The notes beneath the pieces were generated by a model that saw only the letters and a list, made by a program, of their open reading frames with translations, searched no databases and had not been told where the DNA came from. A stretch of DNA of 64,000 bases from Aurifilum marmelostoma (taxonomy: Eukaryota > Ascomycota > Sordariomycetes > Diaporthales > Cryphonectriaceae). Position 1 is the stretch's first letter, and each line of letters starts with the position of its first letter. The stretch is from assembly GCA_027559495.1 (NCBI GenBank), contig JAMXSV010000028.1, positions 806,001-870,000 of the forward strand, in the 5' to 3' direction. Shown here one piece after another: positions 1 to 12,275 of the stretch. The translations under genes were made by a program, and so were the position numbers.

Positions 1-590
1 GTGGTTGTATATAATAGATAATAGTGGATGTCGACGTTAACAAAGAAAAGGAGAAAAGCAAGGATCTTAGTGTTCAGGTCAAGATGAATGCTGGGAAATG
101 AATGCAAGTTCATACCTGGATGGGTGTATGGATGTATGTTGGTCTAGGCTGCCCTCCTAGGTGCTTTTATGACAGGTCATATTAGCTAGGTATTTTCACT
201 TTGTCCGTAGCAAGATTGATGGACCTTATCCACTGACATAGATCATAGATATGTCTTCGAGGTTCCATAGCACACACCTGTAATTTAATAGACATGTCTC
301 AAAGCTTTAATTGCACCAAGGACGCCGGAGAACAATTCAGAAATGGGAGGAAAATCTCTCAAATACTTAGAGCAGACAACTCTACTCCTGTATACAATGC
401 TCAGTCTGAGACTAACTCTATGATGAAGTGGAAGCAAGTACTTGGAAATCTGTGTATATTAACATAATTACTCAACGCTACAGCATGATGAACGCCTAGC
501 ATCTGATATAGTGGTACTCCAACTCGAGGATAAGTCTAGTGAAACCATGAATATGCGAACAGTTATTAGAAAAAGTGCCACCTCGCAGTA
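1..590. other. Intergenic stretch at left edge
   Basis: This lies 3' of the two-TM protein gene. I see no family-like reading frame and no RNA gene. The open frame beginning at 511 overlaps that gene on the opposite strand and has no recognisable content. Confidence 0.5.
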
Positions 591-2677
591 TCAAAACTTG
601 AGTTCAACATCTGTTCGAGCAATACCAAGACAAAACCCTAGAAAGACAAGCATGAAACCACTGATCGCAAATCCTCCCTGGATGTCTCTGCGAGCAACAG
701 ACCAGACCACGGCAAAGACCAAGGCCAAGACGAACCCCAGAAGCCCACAGAGGAAGACGTGAAACCAGTTCGGGCCTTCCTGGAACTGCAGTCCCCAGCC
801 AACCGCGCTGCCTTTCACGGGGCAGGCCTGCAGTTGAGCCCGCAGCTTCTGCGGGATCCTTCTGTATAGAACCGGTATTATCTCTGCATGGCCTGGGTGC
901 TCGAAAAGGTGCATGAGGAGGTTTGGGCCGATGGGCGGAATTGTCTCTGCCGGTAAGGGGTCGTACGTGTAATGCTGCTTTGCTTGATCCTCGGGCGGTA
1001 TGGCCGGGTGAGTCCGAATATCAACCAGGTTGCTTTTATACATCTCGAACTGACCTCAGATTAGTTACATACTTCTCAGTGATCATGTGAATCAAGAGAG
1101 CCTACCTTTACGAAATGAATTCCTTGGACTTTACGCAGCCGATACCATGATCTCGTTCCACGTCTGGAAGCGTAGTAATGCCGTAACACCCGGAAGAAGT
1201 CTTGATCAGAGTTGATTCTGCACACTTCAGCTTGGTGTAGCTTCAGAGCCCAGTGTAGAAACGGTATGCACAGCAGGACGTAATTGTGGTCTGTCTGCGC
1301 CTGTTCCTGTCGCATAGTACAGATTCCGAGTTCTGAATCCGACTTGTTGGGCGGATTGTTGTGTTGTGGAAGACCTCTCGTGGCTTTCCGAGACAAGATC
1401 AAAGACTTGGCCCATGTCGTCAACTTGAACAAAACCTTTTTCCGGGTAGGAGCTCCGGGATTTGAACCACCTTGGCCTCTGGGTGCTTCCTCGGGATAAT
1501 TTTGCAGGAGTGCTTTGAGACGACTGACAGCACCCGTCTGGAGTTCTGTATAGTCATCGCAGATTCTTGTTCCGCATTTCTACAGCAACCCACGATTAGC
1601 TGAGCGAATAGCAAGTATATTATGGACAGCATTTCCGAGAATAAAAACATTGGTTGTCACCTTACTGGAAAAAAGAAAAAGAAAAAGGGGGAAAAAAGAC
1701 AGTCGTTGACTTACGCACGTCCACGATAACCTGTGCATCCCTGCTGGAGCTGGGTTCTCGGTTGCTCTCGAGACGATATTGACGAACAACCTTTCTGCGT
1801 TTATGTAGATATCGGATCTTTGTTCTTCAACTCCAGATATGAGAGGTCTGATGAAAGCCTTGATGTTGGTCTCAAGTGCCATGATGGGCTCGGTCTCAAA
1901 CAAGAAGCGCTCGACATCGTCGTAAATGGGATCTGGCTCGCTGTCCACCTCGTCGACCCCGAACATTTTGGTCTCTTCCAGTTCGAATCCATCATTATTA
2001 ACCCTCTCGATATCGTCTTCCACTTCCTGACGGCCGTGCGTATCCCATATCCGGGAAGCTAGGCTGAGAGTGGATTTCTGAACAAAACGAGAGGCGGAGA
2101 GACATATAGTCTTGTCAGCGACAGTCTCAAAGTCTCCGCCTTTTGCCAGGGTTCTGAGATCATCTGCCCACCGCCGGAGGAACCTCTGAATCCATCGTAC
2201 GCTGCGCCTGCGTGAGCTGTCTAAGCAAGCGAGCTGAGGCCACAGGTAGCGCAAGCCGCGGAACAAGAGCAGCCGCCGGAATAGGCGCTCCACCTGGTCC
2301 TCCTCCACCATTGTTGTGGCCGAGGATATCTGGGAAATGGCCGTTGATGCTTTTGATGACACTGATACATCATCGTCTAACTCCTCCCTAGCACGTATAG
2401 TACGGACCCCGTAGGGAATGTATTCTTCGAGGGGAACATGCTGCTCGCTGTAATCAATAGTCTGAAGTGCAGACTTGGGTGTTGATAGGGTTTGTATAGA
2501 GCCGTCAGTGGGCAAAGTGCGGCTGCCCCCGCCCTGAGCGTGTTGTGTACACGCGTACCCTACCAATATGACTCTCTTAGTGACAGGATGACTGGGATAT
2601 AGGTTGCATCTGTCTATAGCATGCGTATAGTAGGGACAGCGACAAGCCGTGTAGAGCTCGACTAGTTGAAGACACAT
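591..2677 (-). CDS. Uncharacterised fungal protein, Cys-rich N-terminus, two C-terminal TM segments
   Basis: Three exons: 2677-1715, 1579-1106 and 1049-591, predicting 631 residues. Both introns join in phase 0. The first has donor GTAAGT, a GCTAAT branch-point-like site and acceptor TAG; the second has GTAGGC and CAG. The ATG at 2677 begins the conserved-looking start MCLQLVELYTACRC; the frame runs 18 bases further upstream but only to a TTG. The exon 1/2 join creates a C-x-C-G...C-D-D...E-L motif (CKCGTRICDDYTEL), which supports the splice. The C-terminus has a conserved-looking block (PPIGPNLLMHLFEHP) followed by two hydrophobic segments at roughly residues 565-585 and 597-615. I recall this arrangement as a recurrent fungal family of unknown function; no catalytic motif is visible. 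Probably a membrane protein. Confidence 0.8.
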
Positions 2678-3675
2678 GCCCGTTTTGCAAGTCAAGCGTA
2701 TTGAAACCAGGGAACTCGAACCGAAAGAACAGCGGGCACCAAGTCGAGAGGTACCCAGTAGTTGTATGAAGCGTCGAAGCTGAATGTTACGTGCTGGTTA
2801 CGCTGAGATTGTGTTTCGTCTTCATCAGAGTGAACACATGGATGGGGCTGATCAAACTCAGCTCTTTGCAAGGTTGCTTACCAGTGTGGCAGTGTCTGCA
2901 GGACATTCAAATGCTGCCACTCGTTTGGGCTAGCTCTCTGCTGCCCCGGCTTCACACCCACTTTAGTTATTCTTTTCTTCACTTGAGACTTGATGCCATT
3001 GCGAGAGTGTTTTGCTAGAGTCCAGAAAAGTACAAGAAACCTAGGCACTAATTATCTGCTACGATGACTCGGTCGGTATATTGAACTTTTTTACACTTCG
3101 CCAACCGGAAACTTTGGCCTTCCACAAATGGCATGACAACCCATACCAACCACCATTCATAGATGTCCAAAAGACATCCCGACCCATGCGACTCCTGCGG
3201 CTTATTGGTCCACATCTCTATCACACAGCACAGCAAACAAGCAAACTGGCAGCGGCAATCAAGGAGACATGCACTATGCCAGACCGCTGAACGCATCCAT
3301 GGATGGCTTCTGCATGAGCTAATTAGTGGTGGTCTTCTCGTCCAAGACTGCTCATTCCACAAGCTGGAGGGTGCTATTTGGTTCCTTTTCATCTTTCTCT
3401 CCTCTTGGAAGTAGGAAGAGTGGCCAGGACCTTGTCATCTCTAGATCAAGGCTGAGGATAAGCGTCGCGGTCTACCATGCCATACCCACCATTCATAACC
3501 GCTACACTAATGACTGCAAACACTGTTGATATGAAAACCGTGATGAATCGAAATAATTAAATGTAACTGGGTAATCTCAAAACTTGCTCCCCCCCCCCCA
3601 AAAGAAAGAAAGAAAAAACAATCATAACGTGTTCAAGTCCGCCAGCATATGCCCCTAACCAATAAACTGTGAGGC
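2678..3675. other. Intergenic, ~1 kb
   Basis: This holds the 5' flank of the two-TM protein gene and the 3' flank of the nuclease-like gene. Small open frames on both strands overlap one another and resemble no family. A C11 homopolymer lies at 3589-3599. No RNA gene was seen. Confidence 0.5.
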
Positions 3676-4730
3676 TTAGAAAACCTCAGCAACGATGGTT
3701 TCCTCCCGCACGTCTAGATTATCCAGCATGTAATCGTAATCATCTTCATCATCTTCATAGTCATCCATAGCACGGCCTGCGAGGGCAGGGTTGCCAAAGC
3801 TGGCCTGCTCTTCCCACAGACTTTCGTTTCTCGGCACCACAATAGTCGTTCTTTGTCCGATCTCAGCCCCGCCGGGAACATCAATCTCCATTCCCGAGCT
3901 CAGCCGGTATCTCTTCAGCCCTGGGAGTATGCTCTCATCCTCGCTCCTCCTGAGCTTGGATGAGCATGAAGGAGCATTCTCAGTCTTGTCTGGCTCGGGA
4001 TCGTCATAGTCGTCAGTTCCGTCGCATGCCACATCAGAGGGACCGGCAGCACCAGCTACTCCGGTTGAGTCTGCGGAGCACGTCGGATTAGAAGGGCAGC
4101 CGCCGGCGCTGAAGGCGACGGTGAACGAGCACTTTGCGCCGCCGCAGCCCTTGGGGGCTTTGGCTTTATAGAACCCGTTGATCTGGCCGCCTTGCTTATT
4201 GTTCGCCGCAGCCTTTACGCAGCGGTTGATGCGCGTTGTCTTGCCCGAGTCTGCCGTCGTAGAGGCAAAAGGGTATTCGTCACATGAATAACCCGCCGGG
4301 TGGCCCTTCTTCACGGAGCAGTGGTTACCGCCCGAGGCTATGCAGCCTGCAGCCTTGCGCCGGTCTCGTTTCGTCGCCGTTGAAGGCTTGTCATAAGACA
4401 GGTTTAGACCGATTTTGCGGTTGCTGGTAGCAGCTAGTAGACAACATCAGCTATGAATACTTGCTTGGCTGAGAGTTTCCTGAGAGAAGAAGGTGAAGCG
4501 CCGTAGGTATAGTAAGACCGGCTGCTTCTCATGTCCCTTTGGTACTGAGAGACCCTACGCTGGTTCTAAGTGCTAGGAAGACATTGCCCGGGAAATTATC
4601 ATTTCTATAAGTCATACATACCACAACACATATTGTTGCACACATCTTCCATACCACTACATTCAAATGTAAGGATGTGTGAAGCTGCTGCAACCCCAAG
4701 GAGGCCAGCGAGGAGATGGAGGCTTTTCAT
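3676..4730 (-). CDS. Secreted NucA/NucB-type deoxyribonuclease-like protein
   Basis: Two exons, 4730-4622 and 4433-3676, joined in phase 1 (donor GTATGT, acceptor CTACTAG), giving 288 residues. The first exon, too short to appear as a long open frame, encodes a clear signal peptide (MKSLHLLAGLLGVAAA) and a Cys-rich start (CSGMEDVCNNMCC). The body has the NucA/NucB hallmark SCDEYPFAST at about residues 86-95, followed by a basic, Cys-containing stretch (INRCVKAAANN, KGCGGAKC). Bacterial members are extracellular sporulation-associated or biofilm-degrading DNases; fungal homologues are mostly uncharacterised. Enzyme activity is inferred. The C-terminal third is unusual: a long variable region ending in a strongly acidic Asp/Glu/Tyr tail (DDYEDDEDDYDY). 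Confidence 0.82.
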
Positions 4731-6388
4731 TGTCGAACAGGTTTGAACAGTGTGCCGTCTGGGGTTCGTTTGAGTATTTGATTCTTCTCAAGTGTTGCTA
4801 TACTTTTCTTGGGAAAGAAGAAGATATCGATCAGGCCAGGTCCATAGTTCTTATACCTGCAAAATTCTACAGCTTGACGTCTTGTCTCGAGTCGAGGTGC
4901 AACACGATGCTCGAGAGGGTCAATTAAAGAGTAGCCACGGTCAAGGCACCATGTGTTAGTTTCCATCTTCTCAGCCCAAACCATCCCGTCTCGTCTCAGA
5001 CTTGGCTACGACAATAGAGAATACCACAAATAGGCCCCTATCTCACGTTCTCCGTTGACCACCGTGGCTATTCGTGTATTCTTTGGCCTTATACCCCTAA
5101 ACAGGTCTCGGTGATATAGCATCACACCATGGCCACGATATCAACTAATAAGCCTCGTTCTGACGTGAACCGACAGGACGTAGGCCTCATCAGACAAACC
5201 TGCATCACTAAGGATGATCCCATCGCTTCTTTGATCAGCCAATAGAGATATGCAGGTCTCTAGACAAACAGGGGCCCTTCAGGGTACACAAGGTCATGGA
5301 ACGGTCCCAAATGTCAAGTTCTCAGCCACATTCTGAGTCGAGACCTATAACAGGACATGTCAAGATAGACGGTTTCACCTGGGCCGTAATGAAGAAGCAG
5401 TAGACCATTCTGTGTTTAACATCAGATCTTCATAAAATCCTCCGAGAAGATGAAGGGCCTCGGGGACCTGGTTGGAACAATTTTGGGGGCTCACCGGGAA
5501 CGTAGCACAGGAGTATGACCATTCTACAAAGGAAAGATCTCACCAAGGTAGGGGAGCTAAACGTTCAATAATAGGTTGTGGCGTAACTGAGTTACTGCTT
5601 GGAGACCAATCTCCAGGAGATACGGGAAGTCATTCCGTGGACGAAAGTTGACTGCGTAACGCAATCACCTGCACACAATACTCAAGATATGCAACAGCTC
5701 AGGAGAGGGACCACTTCCAGCTGGCTGGGATCGACCAAAGCACAATCGGTCAGATTCGCATACAAAGCCTCGCCATATCTCCTCGCTGAACAGGGCAGTG
5801 TTCTACCTCTGAATAGGTACAAAGGCATCTCAGATCCTCGCTCGATGATTCGATCAGTCCTCGGACTGCTCTGAAATTGTATGATTATCAGAACGAGTCG
5901 TCTCTGACAAAATAGTCAGAAACACTTAACACATACCACACCTAGTCAGCGTAAACCACCCTCATGCAAGGGCAGCGAGGCATCGGCGGGATCGCCCAAG
6001 TATAAAGGGTTCCTGTAACCCCTCAAATCAGTTTATTTTGAGCTTTGGGTAGATGTCCTTGCCGCATGTCAGCAGCCAAACTGCTTTCTCTGAGACCGAA
6101 ACACGGCTATTGGATCCTGCTGAGTCCTAACTCTCAGCCGGCCCCCAGAAGGAAAACCAAGGGGCGGTGTAATATCTTGTCAGCATTTCTGGAACACCAA
6201 GCTACAAAAGTTCCCAAAAGTTGTTTTGTAAATCTTGTCTTTGTTGACAAGAAGCAAAACAAACGATTTTTTTCTTCTCTTTTCCTGGGAGGAGAAACGC
6301 TCATCTTCTATTTAGCAAACGCGATTATTTCTGTCAACTGCAATCTGAAAGACAACCATTTTCATCAGCCATAGATTCAGCAGCTGTC
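4731..6388. other. Intergenic, 1.66 kb
   Basis: This is a divergent interval between the nuclease-like gene (-) and the 503-residue protein gene (+). Open frames at 5599-5874 and 6045-6374 (+) have no family resemblance and unbiased composition. The last 300 bases are T-rich, as expected of a fungal promoter and leader. No RNA gene was seen. Confidence 0.5.
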
Positions 6389-7900
6389 ATGGATCTATCC
6401 CTCCCCGCTACCGCGCCACTCATGGCTCAGTACCACGATCAGCCTATGGACATGCATCCAACGGCGCTCTACACACTCATGGAGCTGTCCGAAACCGAAC
6501 TCCAAGAAGCTCAGCAGGAGTGCGAGTCTAAGGCCATTTCCAACGGTTCTGAGCTCGGAGAGAGCGTTTGTCTTGCCCCACAGGCGCGTTTCGTCGGGCA
6601 GCCGCTCCGGGCAGTCTTTGAATACCATCTTGGGCTCGTTTCACGCGAGAACGAGCGGTTTGAGCCCAGGTACTTCATTGCGGTCATCGAGAAGGACTGG
6701 AAGAAGAACGGAGTTGTCCTTGTTACGCTTGACGATGACGACCTTCAGTGCAATGTGGACTCCTTTCGAATCATGGCGAAGGATGCGGGCCTGACTGCTG
6801 TCAACCTTCAGCTGGCCAATACGGACTGGGCTGAAGCAAGAGAGAGCTACGAGCTGCAGAATGATGACGGCGACGAAAATGATGATGATGCTGGGGACGA
6901 TGGCGACGGCTATGTCTCTGATCACTCAAGCTCAAGCTCCGACAGCGGCGGTGGCCCACCAGCGCCAAAGAAGAACCACACCCTAGGCTACTACATTGCA
7001 ATCTACATTCACTCCTCCCTATCACCAGGCAAGGTGATTGCCCATCTCGAGCCGGCATTCGACATCAAACCGGCCGAGGAGCGCTGCTGCCGCATACAAG
7101 CATCTCTGGCCCCACTGAACGAGAATATGAGTGCCCAAGCGGTGGCTCTGCACCCCCTCCGCTGCTCCAAGAACCCCTACCTTCACGCAAGCATGATCTT
7201 GATCATCGAAACCGCCGATCCCGTCGAGAACGGCATGCTGATGGCCCGTCTAGACTGGTCCGGCCTCACAGACGACACGCCGCGTACCAAGGATGCGCTC
7301 GTCGACATTGGCGCCACGTTGGCACAGTCCATGGACACAAACTCAACCATACGCATCCCGTACTCCTGCCACGACGGCCTGCAGACCCGGTTCCTCACCC
7401 TCGCCAACGGCGACGCAAAGTGGCCGACGGAAGCCGTGCGACGGGAGCCCAAGTTTGCCGTGTTCCAGTACGGCACTGGACGCCAGGAAAGGGGCTTCGG
7501 CGCCCGTTTGCTTGACCCCGCTGCGGACAGACGCCAGCCGGGAGAAGAGATGGTGCTGTATGCGCCAGAGTTTGACCTTGACAAACAAACTCTGGACGAG
7601 GCTGTCAAGAGCTTTCCCTGGTTCTGTCGAGAGATGAGGTTTGCGGAGGCGTTGGATACAACCTTCTTCATATGCGTGGACAGGGAGAACATTCTGGAGA
7701 CGGGGGTACTGCTGGTCAGACGGCGCTGGGACGGCAATGTCTGGGGCAGATCCTCAGAAGAGCTGCTTCAGCTTGAGATTGTCGGCGTAGATTCTGTGGG
7801 GGTTCCGGTCAGGGACGCTCTTTCTATCCTGCGAAAAGGTAGAAACGGCGACACAGAGGGTATGGATGGTGAACTAGTGCACTTTTTCAGCAGTGGTTGA
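6389..7900 (+). CDS. Uncharacterised 503-residue protein with repeated alpha/beta-like modules
   Basis: Single uninterrupted reading frame starting at the ATG at 6389. Three similar segments are visible, beginning near residues 93 (RYFIAVIEKDW...GVVLVTLDDD), 267 (HASMILIIE...NGMLMARLDWSG) and 423 (TTFFICVDREN...GVLLVRRRWDG). They share the pattern hydrophobic strand - acidic loop - Gly - hydrophobic strand - Asp/Arg-Trp-x-Gly. A looser copy may begin near 199 (GYYIAIYIH). Between copies 1 and 2 is a low-complexity Asp-rich then Ser-rich linker (about residues 157-195). The first module ends ANTDW, which weakly recalls the DUF6924 family; that is a memory-based guess. There is no signal peptide or membrane segment, so probably intracellular. 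Function unknown. Confidence 0.75.
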   Translation: MDLSLPATAPLMAQYHDQPMDMHPTALYTLMELSETELQEAQQECESKAISNGSELGESVCLAPQARFVGQPLRAVFEYHLGLVSRENERFEPRYFIAVIEKDWKKNGVVLVTLDDDDLQCNVDSFRIMAKDAGLTAVNLQLANTDWAEARESYELQNDDGDENDDDAGDDGDGYVSDHSSSSSDSGGGPPAPKKNHTLGYYIAIYIHSSLSPGKVIAHLEPAFDIKPAEERCCRIQASLAPLNENMSAQAVALHPLRCSKNPYLHASMILIIETADPVENGMLMARLDWSGLTDDTPRTKDALVDIGATLAQSMDTNSTIRIPYSCHDGLQTRFLTLANGDAKWPTEAVRREPKFAVFQYGTGRQERGFGARLLDPAADRRQPGEEMVLYAPEFDLDKQTLDEAVKSFPWFCREMRFAEALDTTFFICVDRENILETGVLLVRRRWDGNVWGRSSEELLQLEIVGVDSVGVPVRDALSILRKGRNGDTEGMDGELVHFFSSG

Positions 7901-8449
7901 GGTGAGGATGCTATCATTTTCATGGCATACCTCATTCTTAGGGAGTACGAGTTTTGTGAGCCAATTCTGTGAGCAGTCTCTTGTTATCCTAGTAACCACC
8001 TTAGGTAGTGAAACAGTGTCATTGTCATGAGTTGTAATCAGTGTTCAGTGTCATCTGATGAGAGCCTTGTTATAGATAAATTGCGACTAGTTTTCGACAC
8101 CGTAGCAGGTAGATGGATTCTCAAGCCGAGCAACGATCCAAGCCCTATGAGCCGGGCTTTGGTGGATGAGATAATTTGCACACCGGGTAAACCTGGCCAT
8201 TCAGAGACCGGTAAACTCGAACTTGACGTTGAAGTCTGGTGCAACGAGCACCGCAGTACTACGAATATTCTAAGTATCGTGGTCTACGTCAGCAGAAGGT
8301 GTGCCAAGTTGAGGCGAAGTGATGTATCAGGATGGCTGAGACTGTATGCTGGAGAAGCTGTTACGTTGCTGCAGATTGAATTAGGTGTCAGACATAATCA
8401 CTTTGAGAGTCATCTGTCTATGGCCTACGACGATGCTACCGCCAGCATG
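7901..8449. other. Convergent 3' region, ~550 bases
   Basis: This is the 3' flank shared by the 503-residue protein gene (+) and PEX1 (-). A 224-codon plus-strand frame starts at 8027 but its distal third is the antisense of PEX1; I do not accept it as a gene. Confidence 0.45.
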
Positions 8450-11400
8450 TCACATCAGACTGCTTCTGCCGCCGATTTCCATGCTCGCCTGGCCATCCCT
8501 CATCTCACCGCTGCGCCCGACCACGAATTCTCGGTATATCCTCTGCAGCAGCGTCCGCTGCTCGCGACTAATACTCGTTCTTGTGCCATCGAGCGCCTTG
8601 ACCAGATGCCGCCACTGGATCCCGACCTCCTTCTGCTGGCTGTCTTTGCCGTTGGCTTTTTCCTCGTCAGGCTGTTCAGCAGAAACACTGGCTCCACCTA
8701 GTTGCTGCTTTGCCCTCTTGCGCGAGAGCCGGATGCTCTCCAGCTTGGCAGCGATCATGGCCTGCTGCGCCAGCTCAGAGGACCGTTGCGATCCTCGTTG
8801 AGCTTGATCTTCACCGGTGCCATCCTCGCCATAGCGGAACTGTACGAAGTTGTGGGCCGACGAGCCATTCATCTTCCCTGTACTTGCTTTCTGCCCAGTA
8901 CGACGGGTACTGCCAGTTGTCCCACTAACATTGTCCGTCTCCTTGAGCACGTCCTGGATAGCCTCGAGCTGAGCGTTGGATATCAAGGCCTGCAGGTCTG
9001 CACCGGAGAAGCCATCAGTGCGCTTGGCAATCTCGGCAAGGTCCTCGTCGGACTGAAGCACCGCCTCGCTCAACTTAGCCTTCCGACCGATCGCCCGTAT
9101 GATATCCACCCTCTCCTCGAGATTCGGGAAATCACAGAGGATGGACTTGTCCAACCGACCAGGCCGCAGTAGCGCAGGGTCAATGAGGTCGGGTCGCGAG
9201 GTAGCAGCCAACACATAAACGCCAGACAGGCCCTCTGCGCCGTCCATCAGCGTCAAAAGCTGGTTGACCACGCGATCCGTCACGCCGGTCGAGTCGTGAC
9301 CTCGCTTTGGTGCTATGGAGTCGAACTCGTCAAAGAAGAGCACGCAGGGCTTGGCAGCCTGAGCACGCTCGAAAAGGTCCCGTACGCTCTTCTCCGACGC
9401 ACCAATGTACTTGTTGAGAATCTCGGGACCCTTGACAGAGATGAAGTTGAGGCCACACTCGCCCGCGACGGCGCTGGCCAGGAGTGTCTTGCCGCAACCT
9501 GGGTAGCCATAGAGCAAAATGCCAGAACGAAGCCGGAGAGGACACTGGGCGAAGATAGGCGCGTACTTGGTTGGGTACTGGAGGGTCTCCAATAATACTT
9601 GGCGAGTCTCTGTCAGCCCGCCGATGGAATCAAAGGTGGTCGTTGAGCTCTGTAGTGTGACGTTGCGTAGTGAGGCTGGTGTGAACCCTTTCAAGGCGTT
9701 CTCGAAGTCAACTCGTCCAAGAGAGACAGCCTTCATATCAGCGTCATTTGTTGTTTCCATCAATGAGCGCATGATGGCCTCGTTGCGGGCTCTCGAGACG
9801 AGTAAGCTTAGATCGCCCGGCATGTAACCGTCAGTTTCGCCTGCGATGTCAAGAAAATCCAAGTCTGGCTGGAGGGCGAATCCGCCAGGCTTCGTGAGAG
9901 CTCCAGCCCTAGGCCGCGGACTTGCTCCATCCATCCACGCGTTCTCCTCCCCAGCTGTGCTGCCATCTGCTGTTGTGGGCCGGCTACCATCGTGGGTGGA
10001 GAGGCTGTCCTCTTGTTGGACCACAGCGTTTTGCAGGGTGATGGCCTCCATGATGGTTCGCCGAGCAGCTTTATCTGGCGCTCTGAGCGGCACGATCTCG
10101 CGCACCAGGTGGCCACCGACAAGAACATTGTGAAGAGATTCTTTGCCTTGCGCGGTGGCCAACAAGGCCAAGTTGCTGTCCTGACCACAGTACTGGTGGA
10201 CAATCGAGCAGATGGCCTCGCTGATCTGTCTGCTGCGGCCGTTCTCGTTGCCGACCTGCAACTCCGTCTCGACTGGACAAAGGCGATCTAGATCGTCGAG
10301 GATGACAAGAGCTTTGCCTCCCAGTCGAGCCCCCCAGCTTGCAGTCAGAAAGAGCCGATTCAGTGTCTCTTTAATTGTGCTCACCCTACTCTCGTCGTTC
10401 ACCAGCGTCCTGCACGAGAAATAGGTTGTATGGAACAGTTGATCCTTTCGAAGGAATCTCGCTACTGACTGCGCCACGGACGTCTTCCCCGAGCCCAGTG
10501 CCCCTGTCAACAGCACCGAAGACAACTGTGAGAGGTGCGACTGGAGTTCTTGAAGCAGTGAGTCGATACCCACCAGAGGGCACTCGGCTCCCAGACTGCC
10601 GCTGATGTCTAGTTCCGACAGCCAAGAGGGCCGAGCAATCGGAGCTTGTACCTCAATGGGCAATTGCCAGTCCGAGCCAAGTACCCAATGAAGATTGTCT
10701 TTGGTCGATCCTTGTGATGCGGATGCAGAATGAAACTTGAGGACTCCGCCTGTCCAGTCCGAAGGCCGTTCGAGACCTTCACAAGTCCCCAAGACCAAGC
10801 CATCCGTCAACGGACCGGCGAATAAACCTGGACCCGACTTTCCACTGTAGACATGCTTAATTTTCTTGATGATCTCTTCGCGTTCTGCCTTCGATTCACT
10901 ACCGAACTTGATACCAGAAGTCTGTGATGCACCGTCTGGCATGAATGGGAACAATTTCAAGTGTTGAACTGATGGTCGATCGTCGTCTCCATCTGATTTC
11001 AGTATCGACTTCTTGGCCAGAGGCGGTGTCGCAGGCTCGATCTTCACGACTCCTCCAACAAGTCCCTCACTTCCGAATGCGGAGCACAGGAGAGTGGATA
11101 AGGCTGCCGTCTGCCCATTTGGAGGGTCGTCCCACGGCAATAGCTGAGCCACGATTTTCCGCCCTGGCTTCAATGATTCAGCAGACACTTGGTCATCGAC
11201 CTGTTGCCCATGCATGGGGCCGGGCTCTTGGAGACCTGCTGGTCTCATGACGTTCACTGCGGCATATTTCAAGCCCCTGAACTCATTTGACACCAGCAGT
11301 TCTCGGTCGACCCAGATGCTGAGTTCGTCAACCCCGATCCTGTCGTCAAACCAGTCATCACAGAGCTTCCGGTCTACGCCCCTCAAGAACAAGGCAGGCT

Positions 11401-12275
11401 TTCGGTCTTCGCGTTGACTCCGCCTCCTGACAGTGCTTGTTGAGCTTTTCCCGCTTTTCCTCGATGTGCTCGCGACGCTCCGGTTCTCTCTGCTGCCTCT
11501 GGAGGACTTCGGCTTGACCTTGGGCGCAACGATGACCTCGGCATCCGGCGCGATCTTGGCAAAGGGCACATCTGAGGGCTGTGGGGGATCGAGAGACAAG
11601 ATCTTTATATTCGCCGTCGAGGTGGGCGAAAGATGAAGGGTCAGAGGGTGGGGACCGGGGACCGTTCCTGGAGCTGGAGCGTAGGCCGGGTTCGGCAGGG
11701 CCCGCATCTGAGAAAGAAGGTTGAGCTCGAGGAAAGTTGCATGCAGCTCGATTATTTCCCAGTCCTCTGGAGTCAGGGGCTCGATATTGACCGTATGCGC
11801 CAGTGGTGGATCTGTGTGTATGGTTGCCATAACCTTCTGGCCCTCCGCCAGTCCCAGTGTGTTGGCCAGCGTCGGGTCGATCTCGATAAGGGCTACCTCG
11901 TGCTCACGGAGCCCCAAGCTGCCTCCTCTTGAGCTGCTGTGGCCATCCCTGCCAACTATGGAAGCCAGCTTCCTCTTGCTCGGCATGCCAGTCCATCCTA
12001 GGTATATTGATTTTTGAGGAGTTGCGCCCGAAGTCTTGTCTGCTGAACTGGCCGAAGTGTCGCGGTAATTGAGCTCAACGATGACATTTTGGACCGGCTA
12101 AGAACAGATGATTCCCATCAGCAATGGGGAAACCTCATAATGGACAACTAATTGGTAGATATCTTACGGTGTTGACGTTCACGAGGAGAGAGACGAGCGA
12201 CGACGGAAGATTGACGAGGCAGTTTTTGAGGTGGACTAAGGAGACCTCAGCAGGTGTTGGCTTTCTCTGAGACAT
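8450..12275 (-). CDS. PEX1: Peroxisomal AAA+ ATPase Pex1 (peroxin-1)
   Basis: Two exons, 12275-12168 (36 codons) and 12097-8450, joined in phase 0 (GTAAGA donor, TTAG acceptor), giving 1251 residues. Pex1 forms a heterohexamer with Pex6 that pulls ubiquitinated Pex5 out of the peroxisomal membrane. The N-terminus (AEVSLVHLKNCLVNLP, then NVIVELNYR across the splice) is typical of Pex1. D1 has Walker A GALGSGKT near residue 568 and an ILDD motif in place of hhDE; D2 has GYPGCGKT near residue 900, Walker B FFDEFDSI and the second region of homology ending LRPGRLDKS. Degenerate D1 with intact D2 matches known Pex1 biochemistry. It is divergent from MCM7. The C-terminal 200 residues are low-complexity and charged. 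Confidence 0.95.

Noticed and set aside
1440..1470. tRNA B-box-like sequence (GGTTCAAATCC on the minus strand)
   Set aside because: It lies in the coding exon of the two-TM protein gene and the flanks cannot form T-arm or acceptor stems.
8027..8701. 224-codon plus-strand open frame
   Set aside because: Its last third is the antisense of the PEX1 coding sequence and the first part resembles no family. It lies in the 3' region between convergent genes.
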